Of a stretch of DNA of 63,545 nt, positions 43,701-53,308 are shown piece by piece. The stretch is from a virus. Location: IMG/VR virus record IMGVR_UViG_3300010155_000006, positions 1-63,545 of that record; one strand, written 5' to 3'. The notes below the pieces were generated by a model. The model was given only the letters and a program-made list of their open reading frames with translations, searched no databases and was not told the DNA's origin. Made by a program: the position numbers and the translations under genes. Each line of letters begins with the position of its first letter. Position 1 is the first letter of the stretch.

Positions 43701-46700
43701 GGACAGGAGTGGTTCTGTACAGGGTATTTGTTTAGGCCCTCAAGTGAGTGGAACTACCGGAACTACCACACTAACTGCTGCCACTACATGTGTTACTTAT
43801 CCTGCCGGTCAAGATGTATGGAACGCAAATAATGGTATAGACCCACATTATTTTAAATCCGAAATTTGCTTACATATGCAATCGGTACAGGTGACACCTA
43901 TCCCCAACGATACCGACATTTATGCTTTTTACGATACTTCTTCTACTCCGTTTCAGACTTCGCAAACCGCTAAACAAAGTTTGGATACATGGGTAGGGAG
44001 CAATACCTCTTATACGGGTAATCTATATCATATTCCACTTTCCGATGAAAGATGGTTGCGCTGGGCAACGATACCTAGTATGGGTGGTACATTTGAAACG
44101 CCCACTTGTTGTGGTTGGCAAAATACTACTGTTGGTGGTGGAAATGGTGGAACTTTTGCGGTTTTACCCCCCGGTACTTCCTACTCTCCCACACCCTGTA
44201 ATACCGCAGGTGCAAAAGATGGAGCGTTCTATACTTTTCCACCTAATTTATCTACTGATGTCTTAGTTCTTACTTTTATTGATGAAGCCGGGGGACTACA
44301 GAGTGTGGGGGACTACTATCACGGTGCACGGGGGTTTACCGCCGACCTAGGCCAACCGTGTAGGTTGAATACGAAGATAGGTACACCTCCAGGATGGGAA
44401 GCCATTGCTGGAATTCCTTATAGTCCCTCCAGTGATTGGGATTCTCCAAGAATTACTACAAGTGCACCCCCCTACGTCCAACCCACCCCCGCCTACACAT
44501 CGGATTTTGGTGCGTTTACCACTGCACATGCTTCTTATACTTCATTTAAGGGGTTTATGTATCCTATTATATTTTTAGACCACAATGAAAATATGATGTT
44601 TCCATTACATGTGTATGGAGCAATGTTTTCTGGAACGGTAGACCCTTCTCAGGTAATAGAAAATCCTACAGTTATTGCGGCGGGAGGATGCTTTAGTGCA
44701 ATAACCCTCACCAATCCCTATAGTGTTTTAACTGCAACCAATACACTAACGGGGTATGTGGGTGCGGGCCTTAATAATTTTGGATGGGGAGCCCAATTTG
44801 ATTTAGGGGTGAATTGCCCCACCCAATGTGGTGATTGTAGTAATCCTGATTGTTTTAGTCCCAACTGTCCTGATAATGAGTCCCCTAATCCGTGTCGAAC
44901 GGGTGACCCCTTTGGATGTGACTCGTCATTTGGGGCCCGGCAGCGTAACCTTTGTACCGACCCTTCTACTTTTTTCACTGAAGACAGATTCCAACAAGAT
45001 TTATATAATTTTTTATTAGGTGACAGTACTGTTACCATTATTGATTGTAATATCTGTTTACCTGTTTGTTCTACTGAAGAAAATTTACCCATACGTCCTT
45101 GGGATAAAGGAATACTGGTAGAATATGGAGACTTAATTTCCTTTAATGGAGTGGTATACCAATATATTGGACATATTTCCCCAACATACCCTTTTTGTCC
45201 TACGTGTTATGATACGTGGCACGAGCAGTGGGTAGTGTATGATGCCGCACCAACAGGAATTCCATTCCTAGGTGGTAATAACTTTACCGAAGGAGATAAT
45301 TGTGACGACTATCAGGAAATTGTTATACCCACCAATCCACCTATTACTGGTGAGACCATCACTACTAACCCCGTTATTTTTAAAGAGGGAATTTTTAATG
45401 TGGGAGCACAAGATTGTTTTGAATCTAAATATCGCCCATGTGAAGAATTAGTAGACCCTTGTGTCTGTCTTACTATATGGACGCCCGAGAATAGTGGTAC
45501 ACTTTATAATGTGGGTGATGTAGTATGTTGTGATTTTGATGGGGATGGCATAGGGGATATAGCTTATATCTTAAAAGATGACCCCATTAATTGTTCTCCC
45601 CCCCGAACATTTCCTGGAGGTGATAGCCCACTTTGTGAGGGATTTGTTGATGAGTGTTGGATACCTTGTGAGTCACTTGCAGCGTCAGGCACTAGAGAAA
45701 AAGTTGGGAAAGATATTATTTCCCTCCCTACTAATGACCCTACGGACCCTTGTAATCCAGATACACCAGTTTTCCCAGAGCCGGCGAAATGTGGGTGTGA
45801 ACCGACAACTATCGGTGAGGGAGGGACTACATCACAGAATATTGATTTAGACTTTTACAGTATTACCGCAGCTGAGGTTCCACCAGCAGTATTAGAATTC
45901 TATCTCGATGAAGAAGAGTCACAACCCACCATTTTATGGACCCTACCCGCCAGTACCAATACCAGCCCGATATGGAGAAAAGCTATTATGAATCCGTGTT
46001 GTCTAGCCGATATATTTAAAATTCATTTTCATCAGTATCATTACGACTACGATAATGCTCATGCATCTTATGGTCACCCTGCGAGTGGATTATATACCAC
46101 CACAGATGTTGCAGTATATGATGTAGCAATTAATGACAATACTCAAATAGAATTTTATAGGGCTATTGTTCCTAACCGTGGACCGAGATTTTATATGTAT
46201 TTTCCATGTCTTCAGACGTGTGGTATTAACTTATCTGTTGAATCTGTTTCACCTTATGATACTAGTACAGAATTCCCAACCTCTCAAACTTTAGTTTTAC
46301 AATTGGGTGGAATGGTTGGTATAACGGAGACTACCGCATTTTTCCTCCAAAAAGTTAATGATAGTACTTATCTTACTGATAATGGAACTATGAGCAATAA
46401 TACCGACCTAGGTGTGGTACCAGACAGATATTGGTATACACAACAATGGGGTGATATAGGTAATTATGGTGCATTAACTGCTCAGGAACTAGGTCGTATT
46501 CTTCCTAATACTATCCCTAACAATGTGGGAGGACATCCTTTTGAAGGATATACGTACAATATGGAAATAGAGGTAGCGTGTCAAGGAGTAGAATGTAGTT
46601 TTCTACAATTTAATGTAGTAGAACGTGAGGCGGATGTTACCAATCCGTGCCCCACCAATAGGGGAGCTTCACGAGTAGCTCAAACCGCACCTATAGTACC

Positions 46701-49572
46701 AAAAGAAGTAAACATCACAGAAACAGTAGGGGCTGGAAATGTTGTAGAATTATTCAATCTTAAAGATGTATTATATACAGTTAATCCTGATTTAAAAGCT
46801 GACGATTATACTATTGATACTACCCAATTATATCTAGTAGAAAATACTAGAACTGTTGTGGGTGTTCCTTTTAATTGGAATAAAGCCATTCCTACAATGA
46901 CCACACCTACCACGGATATCTTAGGGAAGGCTACGGTGGGTAAAATACGTACTTCTGAAACCTTTATTTCTCCTATGACTGGAAGAAAATTAGTAGCACT
47001 TTCATGGATGGATGATATTCTACAGAATAACACTAATGAAGAAGTGAAAATTAGTTTTGTAAGTAAATCCAATCAACGAACTTTCACACAATCCTTACCT
47101 TATCATTTTGTAGGTCAAGGGGCAGAACCCTTTCAAACGTATAACTCTAAAGATGTTAATGGTATTAAGACTGCTTATGCTACCTATGGAACTTTAGATA
47201 CATGGATAACACGAAGTATAGGAGATGTAGACCAATTTTACCCCAAAGAGGCCATATATACAAATGGAATCTTTGATTATTTCGTGGTAACTCCAGTAAG
47301 AACCATAGATACCACTAATTCCCAATATATTACTGGGGTAGCACCTATTGCGAATACTACAACAGATTTCATAGTTACCAACGAAGGAAGTTGGTCTAAA
47401 TTTTTGGCCACACAAAGTGGAGCAACCGTCTCCGCTGTAACTACTACTTATTCTGGATATACAAATTTAAGTGGATACACAAATCTAGAGGGGCAAGCTA
47501 ATTCCCCAGACGCGGTATTTAATCTTACTTTTAATTCTCCAAGTGTTCTCTGGAAGAATTACATTCCTTTATCAGATAGAATAAAAGCACCGTTTAATTT
47601 TATTGGGAGTAAAATAAACTATATGCCCACCATACCTCTCGATGCATTGATTCAGAAGTGTGGGCCTTTCGAGATATTACGAAATCCTGGGGAGTATTCT
47701 CGTTATGTGGTAAGTGAAGGAGGAATTTATAACTTCCAATATAAAACAAATGTGGATATTACATATAAGGATGAAGGGTGGTGTAGTTACTTACAAGCGA
47801 ATTATTGGGACTTTACAGATAATGAATATCCCTCTACCAATAAGGATTATTTTGATTTATTTAATACCAGTATTCTCCGATTAGGGGGCAATAATTTAAG
47901 TACCGAGATAGAAGGAAATGTGGCAAATGAGAAATTAAATAGAAAGAAAAGGTATGTACCTGCTTTTGGATTTAGTCCTAACACGGGATTAGAATTAGAT
48001 ATGAAGTTCACCATCAAAAGGATTCTTTCTGGAACTACTTCTGCAAGTACATTGGCAGAATACACCATTAAAAGAACAGTGGATGATGGGAAGGCAGATG
48101 CTTATATGAGTTTTGAGGTTAATCCAACGGATGAAAAGACAAGTACCTATAGTTGTTCGGGAACTTCGGCTACCACCGTAGTTTTCCATAAACAATTTAC
48201 TCCTTATTTAGATACGGGTTGTGTTAAATTAAATAAAGGAGATGTAATTGAATTAGTGGGTCACGCGAATTGGGTAAGTACCACTAAATTTCAAGGAACA
48301 GGAACCACCGCTACTACTTTATCAGTTATAATCGGAAGTGATAATCAGAATAATTATCCTTACTTTAGAGGTACCTCATGTACCAACCAAACCATAACAG
48401 AAAATAAAGAAAAGAACGAACTATTTTTATACTGGAATCCTGATGTTCCCCCATTACCCCCCACTATTGCATATGTAGATGGGCAACCTGTGGAGGGTGA
48501 TTTTAATAGTAATACAGGCACTTTAAATATGGTAACGAGTCGAGATGAAATAAATAACCCTTACTCGCCCCCCATAATTAATGCTTCCACCTTTGGTAGT
48601 CTTACATTTGTAGATATACCCACTAAAGATTACACTGGACCTTTATTTCTTATTCCCACTACAAAACAATCTAATTTATGGGTTCAGGCAATTATAGATA
48701 ATAAAATTGATGGATTTAAGGTGAATGCATTAAAAATGGTAGATATAATTGACGGGAATAGAGCAATTTGGAATACCCCCGTCCCAATCACCATTAAGGA
48801 CTTGGTTTCGTCGGATGTAGTCGAGACGAGTTTTAATCCTACAGGGGATGTTATAGGGTATGACATACCCTTAAAGAGTACAGAAACTCTTGAGCTTGAA
48901 GACCTTGCATCCCCCAATACAAGTCTGAGTCAAGGGGATGATGCGTGGAACTTTTTGAGAAGAGGGTCCATCAAAAGAAGTGGTACGGCCGATAATATAT
49001 ACAACCCGAGATATACCCTTGTTTATACAGCGGCTATTAGAATTAAAGGGACCCGGGAGACATTTAATTGGGTTGGTGCCCTTCTACCAAAAGTTAAAAC
49101 TCCTTTAAATTATGTGGTCCCCACACCAGCACCCGAGACGGAGTTTAATAATATGAGTGAACATATCAGTGTGACTTCCTCATCATTATTAGAAGACAGA
49201 ACTATAGATTTTACCCAGAACCAACTTATAATTGGTAAAAAGATTGTTAATATGACACCCGCCTCATACTCCACTACTACACCGACTACAGTGAAAGGAA
49301 GTAGTAGAGTTACTTATTGTAAGTGTGCACCAGATACATATCTCCCAATTGATGGAGATAGTGTGGCTAATTGTAAACAATGGTGCTGTGCGTTTAGACA
49401 TAACGATTATTATCCTTGTAGTGAGAAAACACCTAAACAATGGGTAAAAGAATTGGGTAGTATAGATATAGCCTCAGACGCCGATTTAATTACGGATAAA
49501 AATAAACTTAAAGGTGTAGTTAGAGACCCTGTAATAGGAACAATCAGGTGGACGCAACCCAAACTTAAATAA
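40777..49572 (+). CDS. 2931-aa modular tail/adhesion protein
   Basis: The largest gene in the window. N-terminal 300 residues: tail-like beta region. Residues about 440-490: ELYRRLLMNTAYLFKSKGTR then RGIEFMLRFIGAP, the helix pattern of P2 gpI-like baseplate proteins, placing this end in the baseplate. Residues about 1035-1430: a Cys-rich, VWA-like module (IYAFYDTSST, YTGNLYHIPLSDERW, DVLVLTFIDEAGG, FPLHVYGAM, NFGWG), also present in the protein at 55778. Residues about 1440-1500: a W/Y-rich segment (YGDLISFNGVVYQYIG) resembling a chitin-binding fold. Residues 2000-2931: alternating beta domains, ending in a Cys-rich tip (YCKCAPDTYLPI, CKQWCCAF). Likely a side or central fibre reaching the receptor. 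Confidence 0.6.
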   Translation: MANGIYNNSTPIPGNGADRFGDKLVGNQFTDGTSQFTLGNFDMYSNVAPKDSRDFSLGNFSEPITLETLHIENIAESKLFASNRLEIFINFDRSKVTNFTLYGSLRERLKVAVHNVIKKFPAAMLFNSMRTWSDYKTGTTAINIAYEPDDNETFIDLNLYTVYNPFSLEFTTGDLLVGASDSIPIRNLGNSFIQYSLYINNKEYPLTFLVPTTGNTDTGLLQIAVKGKPFSGNSPTTISSFYIKPNTVETEKAFDGLQEVEKFLVERATTPIYTATFDQPRETESGKLIKSTTSITWPTGDKWNIRITGDLFETYLDKLYEVGDSFDRYKTNLISRFLTTAAFKEFDTYDEKVDKILKIYGRSFDEVKKYIDGLAYMTNVTYDSKNNIPNELIKNFARTLGWSTPSAIKDEGFLESIFKRNPEKQYAGEGETQTPAELDTELYRRLLMNTAYLFKSKGTRRGIEFMLRFIGAPQALIEFNENIYLAGQRINMTKFNNQMLKISGGTYTEEVPVKNLYFSAITNTFPPMSITGFSFGYKTLTKTTTAQRDLYPVDKKGYPVTPKYGPDAYFQAGAGWFEETIEHRGKRIINYDKSVFTGNDPITKTKLNQFTYGEPYLDLYRKFPDSKLGFSIVRTHDNKKSWVTQDSPDSRYYGLPLRGTQYETAKDKLVINVKNVELFLNVGQGLEWDVWNYSRKYGCPFGPHALSAPYPGYGGPDWTKVLIDASKVSFFEFANKFWRVLVNVKNRLTIDDGHAGGYPTLLMIYLNYLKSDLTCGTASNNYTYEKMIKYVEKLGEYWMRLIEQFIPATTIWTGGVKYENSIFHQDKFAYKHEPLCDDTECFGSFITCCAPIMNDILVEAANSCEGLLFTGATWQNQITLGGQEYTGNIYYSSTTLYDIPGTQMWLDDMVTILSGITQDITDPNHLLNYYLINNITTPNIPGLTNPNCVIVQGPCGTGEPICDCPSGYTFSATSVDRSGSVQGICLGPQVSGTTGTTTLTAATTCVTYPAGQDVWNANNGIDPHYFKSEICLHMQSVQVTPIPNDTDIYAFYDTSSTPFQTSQTAKQSLDTWVGSNTSYTGNLYHIPLSDERWLRWATIPSMGGTFETPTCCGWQNTTVGGGNGGTFAVLPPGTSYSPTPCNTAGAKDGAFYTFPPNLSTDVLVLTFIDEAGGLQSVGDYYHGARGFTADLGQPCRLNTKIGTPPGWEAIAGIPYSPSSDWDSPRITTSAPPYVQPTPAYTSDFGAFTTAHASYTSFKGFMYPIIFLDHNENMMFPLHVYGAMFSGTVDPSQVIENPTVIAAGGCFSAITLTNPYSVLTATNTLTGYVGAGLNNFGWGAQFDLGVNCPTQCGDCSNPDCFSPNCPDNESPNPCRTGDPFGCDSSFGARQRNLCTDPSTFFTEDRFQQDLYNFLLGDSTVTIIDCNICLPVCSTEENLPIRPWDKGILVEYGDLISFNGVVYQYIGHISPTYPFCPTCYDTWHEQWVVYDAAPTGIPFLGGNNFTEGDNCDDYQEIVIPTNPPITGETITTNPVIFKEGIFNVGAQDCFESKYRPCEELVDPCVCLTIWTPENSGTLYNVGDVVCCDFDGDGIGDIAYILKDDPINCSPPRTFPGGDSPLCEGFVDECWIPCESLAASGTREKVGKDIISLPTNDPTDPCNPDTPVFPEPAKCGCEPTTIGEGGTTSQNIDLDFYSITAAEVPPAVLEFYLDEEESQPTILWTLPASTNTSPIWRKAIMNPCCLADIFKIHFHQYHYDYDNAHASYGHPASGLYTTTDVAVYDVAINDNTQIEFYRAIVPNRGPRFYMYFPCLQTCGINLSVESVSPYDTSTEFPTSQTLVLQLGGMVGITETTAFFLQKVNDSTYLTDNGTMSNNTDLGVVPDRYWYTQQWGDIGNYGALTAQELGRILPNTIPNNVGGHPFEGYTYNMEIEVACQGVECSFLQFNVVEREADVTNPCPTNRGASRVAQTAPIVPKEVNITETVGAGNVVELFNLKDVLYTVNPDLKADDYTIDTTQLYLVENTRTVVGVPFNWNKAIPTMTTPTTDILGKATVGKIRTSETFISPMTGRKLVALSWMDDILQNNTNEEVKISFVSKSNQRTFTQSLPYHFVGQGAEPFQTYNSKDVNGIKTAYATYGTLDTWITRSIGDVDQFYPKEAIYTNGIFDYFVVTPVRTIDTTNSQYITGVAPIANTTTDFIVTNEGSWSKFLATQSGATVSAVTTTYSGYTNLSGYTNLEGQANSPDAVFNLTFNSPSVLWKNYIPLSDRIKAPFNFIGSKINYMPTIPLDALIQKCGPFEILRNPGEYSRYVVSEGGIYNFQYKTNVDITYKDEGWCSYLQANYWDFTDNEYPSTNKDYFDLFNTSILRLGGNNLSTEIEGNVANEKLNRKKRYVPAFGFSPNTGLELDMKFTIKRILSGTTSASTLAEYTIKRTVDDGKADAYMSFEVNPTDEKTSTYSCSGTSATTVVFHKQFTPYLDTGCVKLNKGDVIELVGHANWVSTTKFQGTGTTATTLSVIIGSDNQNNYPYFRGTSCTNQTITENKEKNELFLYWNPDVPPLPPTIAYVDGQPVEGDFNSNTGTLNMVTSRDEINNPYSPPIINASTFGSLTFVDIPTKDYTGPLFLIPTTKQSNLWVQAIIDNKIDGFKVNALKMVDIIDGNRAIWNTPVPITIKDLVSSDVVETSFNPTGDVIGYDIPLKSTETLELEDLASPNTSLSQGDDAWNFLRRGSIKRSGTADNIYNPRYTLVYTAAIRIKGTRETFNWVGALLPKVKTPLNYVVPTPAPETEFNNMSEHISVTSSSLLEDRTIDFTQNQLIIGKKIVNMTPASYSTTTPTTVKGSSRVTYCKCAPDTYLPIDGDSVANCKQWCCAFRHNDYYPCSEKTPKQWVKELGSIDIASDADLITDKNKLKGVVRDPVIGTIRWTQPKLK

Positions 49573-49577
49573 AATAA

Positions 49578-52500
49578 ATGGCGACAATTTCCCAAATAAT
49601 AACGACAGGAGAACCTTACATCAGGTCGTATAGGAAACAAAATATTATACAAAACATTTTGTCTAATGATTGTACGGGATTTATTGATAATGTAACTTTA
49701 GATGGTGGAAGTGCTCCTTACGAGATTTTATGGCGAGGACCTAGTGGGTATACCGCTACTACTTTAGACAATTATAATTTATGTGGGGGAGTTTATTCTG
49801 GTACTGTTACTGATACACAGTTTAGTGCACATACTAGTGTTATCTTTCTCGATACTCAACCAGCACCCACCTTATCTGCAACTACTATAGACAGTGGATG
49901 CACCACAAATATTAATCAGTTTTGTAAAATTAAAGTCCATCAATTTACCCACACCCAACCTACATTTACCTATATCCTATATAAGGATGGGGTACCCTAT
50001 AAAGATTATATTGGTAGTACGGGAAATGAAATACACACTTTTACTAATTTATCCTGTGGGTCTTATGCATTATCCGCGTATGACGGAATAGAAGTAGATA
50101 TTCAGTACCTAATCAATGAAGCCAAGTGTAGTGACGGCTATTTTTTAGATAGTGATGTGTTTGGAGGAACTGGGAGTCCTACTATCTTTACGGGACTTAC
50201 CCCACAACATATTGTAGAGGAATGGAATAAAACCATCAAATTTACTGATTCGGTTATTCCTTTTCGAGTAGGAGCAGGACCCAATTCATATAGTGGATTT
50301 GGGTTTACCATATACTACGATACAGGACTTATTAGTGGTGGTACTATCGAAACTAATAATCCCGATGCTTGGTTTTACACTGGAAGTACCGCAACTAGAC
50401 GTACTGACAAAAATGAGGATTGGTTTTTAGGCACCTCCGCGTTAACAATGACTGAAGGTGCAAATATAGGGCCTGTGGGATTGAGTACCTTAGCTGATAT
50501 AGGAAAATTTTATTATAATTCTTTTATTAAAAAGTTTGTGGTAAATTATAGAGCCACTCCGTTCACTAATTCGTGGGTTACATATAACCCCACAGAATAC
50601 TATGGGGTTAATGGAAATCCTGTGGCCTCCCAACTTTTAACTGGTACCAGTTATTATAACACTACCACCCCACTGGGCACATTAATATTTGATTATACCG
50701 TTACTGCTGATACTAATACCGTCATCCGATGGGATAGTGTTACGGCAGGTAACTCTGTGTTTTTATTAGACGGAAATGTGGGAATTCCTATCGGTAATAG
50801 TAGTACCTGTTATTACGGTAATTATAGCCATGAAGTGACCTTAGGTTCCAGTGCAATTGATAATGATTTGATTGGTATTGTATTAGCATCTTCAAGAGAT
50901 GAGTTAGGATTATATGGTGAGGTAAACCACACACATAATCTCATTTTATGGTTTAAAAATACATCTTCCGCTTCTGCGGTAGGAATCCAATTTAATTATG
51001 CTGACCGTACTAATGGATTTGTTGGAAGTAATGGAATTCGTCATTGTGGAAATCCTAGTAATCCATGTACTACCGCTTATAGTGGGTATTCCTCAACCAT
51101 AACCACTAGACCGGTCGCTAACTCTCCATTTAGTATCGCCAATTTTAATACTCAAGGAACAACCAGAGTAAAAATTGAAAGAAAGGGATTATTCGGTGAA
51201 AGATTTAGAATTAGGATGACGGATTTAATTACGGCTCCGAGTGGGGGTGTTATTCCTTATAATCCCCTTTATGAAATGAATTTGAATTTATTAGATAAAA
51301 CTACATGGTCAGGTGAAACGGCTTCCGCTCCTAGTTATGTGGATGATTTAGATTTAATAAGATTTTTAGGTGGACAACAAATAGGGTACTATCAAAGCTC
51401 ACAAGCAGACAGTAGATTTTTTCATATCTCTTTTAGTGGTCACCAATCTAATAATTTAAGTACTGTGGGTGGTTATGGTGCAAGTGCTACTCAACTATTT
51501 CCCTTTTGTAGCTATCAATTACGTAGTATGGATATGTCCAATACTACTAATCAGAATTATTGGAAGTCTATTGGTGGTGGTGGAGTTGTAGGGAATAGTA
51601 CGGTCCCCGTTGCACAACCCATCCCCCAGATTACTATGGAAACTATTGAAGAACCTAAAGTTGTAATAACTAAAGGAGGTACTAAGGTAACAGTGCCCTC
51701 GACAGATATTGTAATTATAGACCCTAAAGATTATAGGGAGAAATGTTTAGAACTAGGATTTGAATGGCAAACACATACAGACAGAATCCAACATAATGTG
51801 ATGTTAGCGGGATATGCTCTTTATGGGTATAAACCCGAAGACCAAAAATTCAGTAAAAAAGCACTTCAGATGAGATTTTTTGATAAACTATCTACCACTA
51901 TACAATATATAAAAAAGGAAGATAATGAAGTGATAGGTGAAGGTGTTGCACAAACTGATTGTTTACCCTTTAATTTCTTGGACCCAAATATTTGTGAATA
52001 TGGGATTAAACCTATCTTTTTAACTGCCAGTGTGCTGGACCAAGTAGTGGTAGAACCAGGCACTATTGCGGCTTTAGTTGAGGACGCATGTGACCCCAAT
52101 ACCTCTAGTACGTGGTTATCTACCTTAGATGTGAATGCCGATGATGATAGTCCATATGGCAACTTCAACATTGACAAAGATTTTTATTTTGCACAATACC
52201 CCAGTATCAGTAAACCTAATTTACTCACCAATACTTTAGATTATGGGGCTCCTAGGTGTAGCAACGAGTTAATAAATAAACAAGTGACGGTAGTACCCTA
52301 TCCCGTGTGGTCAGGTGATACCCCCACCACAGGAAGTACCGAACGACCTTATTTAGTTGAAGGCAAACCTTTTGCGTTTACCTTAGACTATAATTGTATA
52401 GGAACTGCTCTACAAGTTACACTTAATGGTGTTACCCAAACACAAGGACAAGTCGGAGTTCCTAGTTATGGTGATTATACATTTACTAATCCTATTGTTA

Positions 52501-53222
52501 CTTTTTTTCCAGACACACTGGCGGCTGAGGATGAAATCCAAGTAATTTATATGCCTGATAGTAATAGAGACTCGTATCATTTTAATTCCTATGTCGTACC
52601 TCCTGTTATACCTTCTATTTCCGCGACTACTTCAGCAACTACTTTAACTCAGAATGGATTCTTTTATTTTTACACTCTTGATGAACCAGTTCTGGGGATT
52701 GTAGGGATGGTATTAAATGGAATAGTCCTTACGGATGGGGAGGATTATAAATTAATTTCTAATAATAAAGTCCAACTTTTAAGTGTTACTTATCCAGGTG
52801 GTCTTGTAGAAGGGGATATCTTGTCCTTTTTCTATATTACACAAGTAGATGTGTTGGGGTTAGCACGTCATAAAGAACCAGTGTTAGAGGTAGGTATTAG
52901 ATGTTCACCTAATTATGATATTGATTTAACATGTAATGTTTTAAACACTCGAGGAAAGGTAGTATACACCTATACCAACACCTTAAGAAAAGAAAAATGT
53001 ATAAACGAGAATGTTAGCCGTATAGAATATAAATTAAAAGTGCCGGGACCCGGCACCTATAGTTATCATATAATTTCCACCTCTAAATATATGAGTATAA
53101 CGGGGTTACCATTAACTAATTCTTTTACTTCTGATACTTACATGTTTAATATAACTCCAGCAGTTTACTATAGTGTATCTGGTGGAGATGATAGTGGTAC
53201 CACCCAACCCTCCCAACTATAG
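49578..53222 (+). CDS. SprB-repeat-type tail adhesin
   Basis: 1214 aa. Residues about 32-77 match the SprB-repeat pattern: C-x-G-x-I-x-x-V-x-L-x-GGSAPYEILW...LCGGVYSGTVTD. A second, more degenerate unit follows at residues about 90-150 (CKIKVHQFTHTQPTFTYILY, LSCGSYALSAYDG). SprB repeats build the gliding-motility adhesin of Flavobacterium and related secreted proteins. The middle is beta-rich with an FGFTIYYDTG segment and several Gly-Thr loops. Near the C terminus two related beta units share L-N-G-V-x-x...DY...F...D-x-I-x-V-x-Y (LQVTLNGVTQTQGQ and IVGMVLNGIVLTDGEDY). It starts 5 bases after the giant gene. A receptor-binding fibre is the likely role. Confidence 0.6.
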   Translation: MATISQIITTGEPYIRSYRKQNIIQNILSNDCTGFIDNVTLDGGSAPYEILWRGPSGYTATTLDNYNLCGGVYSGTVTDTQFSAHTSVIFLDTQPAPTLSATTIDSGCTTNINQFCKIKVHQFTHTQPTFTYILYKDGVPYKDYIGSTGNEIHTFTNLSCGSYALSAYDGIEVDIQYLINEAKCSDGYFLDSDVFGGTGSPTIFTGLTPQHIVEEWNKTIKFTDSVIPFRVGAGPNSYSGFGFTIYYDTGLISGGTIETNNPDAWFYTGSTATRRTDKNEDWFLGTSALTMTEGANIGPVGLSTLADIGKFYYNSFIKKFVVNYRATPFTNSWVTYNPTEYYGVNGNPVASQLLTGTSYYNTTTPLGTLIFDYTVTADTNTVIRWDSVTAGNSVFLLDGNVGIPIGNSSTCYYGNYSHEVTLGSSAIDNDLIGIVLASSRDELGLYGEVNHTHNLILWFKNTSSASAVGIQFNYADRTNGFVGSNGIRHCGNPSNPCTTAYSGYSSTITTRPVANSPFSIANFNTQGTTRVKIERKGLFGERFRIRMTDLITAPSGGVIPYNPLYEMNLNLLDKTTWSGETASAPSYVDDLDLIRFLGGQQIGYYQSSQADSRFFHISFSGHQSNNLSTVGGYGASATQLFPFCSYQLRSMDMSNTTNQNYWKSIGGGGVVGNSTVPVAQPIPQITMETIEEPKVVITKGGTKVTVPSTDIVIIDPKDYREKCLELGFEWQTHTDRIQHNVMLAGYALYGYKPEDQKFSKKALQMRFFDKLSTTIQYIKKEDNEVIGEGVAQTDCLPFNFLDPNICEYGIKPIFLTASVLDQVVVEPGTIAALVEDACDPNTSSTWLSTLDVNADDDSPYGNFNIDKDFYFAQYPSISKPNLLTNTLDYGAPRCSNELINKQVTVVPYPVWSGDTPTTGSTERPYLVEGKPFAFTLDYNCIGTALQVTLNGVTQTQGQVGVPSYGDYTFTNPIVTFFPDTLAAEDEIQVIYMPDSNRDSYHFNSYVVPPVIPSISATTSATTLTQNGFFYFYTLDEPVLGIVGMVLNGIVLTDGEDYKLISNNKVQLLSVTYPGGLVEGDILSFFYITQVDVLGLARHKEPVLEVGIRCSPNYDIDLTCNVLNTRGKVVYTYTNTLRKEKCINENVSRIEYKLKVPGPGTYSYHIISTSKYMSITGLPLTNSFTSDTYMFNITPAVYYSVSGGDDSGTTQPSQL

Positions 53223-53287
53223 GGTATTAAAAATGAAAATGAATAAAAACATATGATGTTTACAACAAGTAAAAATAAGACTTATAA

Positions 53288-53299
53288 TATTTATAAATA
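53288..53299. promoter_or_regulatory. Candidate late promoter TATTTATAAATA
   Basis: A 12-base string containing TATTTATA and, overlapping it, TATAAATA on the same strand. It ends 9 bases before the ATG at 53309 in an 86-base gap after the SprB-type adhesin gene. Confidence 0.45.
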
Positions 53300-53308
53300 A
53301 ATTAGAAG

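Noticed and set aside
44718-45092. Antisense 124-codon frame within the 2931-aa gene
   Set aside because: No recognisable protein features and surrounded by continuous sense coding; typical shadow frame.
53244-53262. Small inverted repeat AAACAT-ATG-ATGTTT after the SprB-type gene
   Set aside because: Six-bp AT-rich stem without a T tract; too weak for a terminator.
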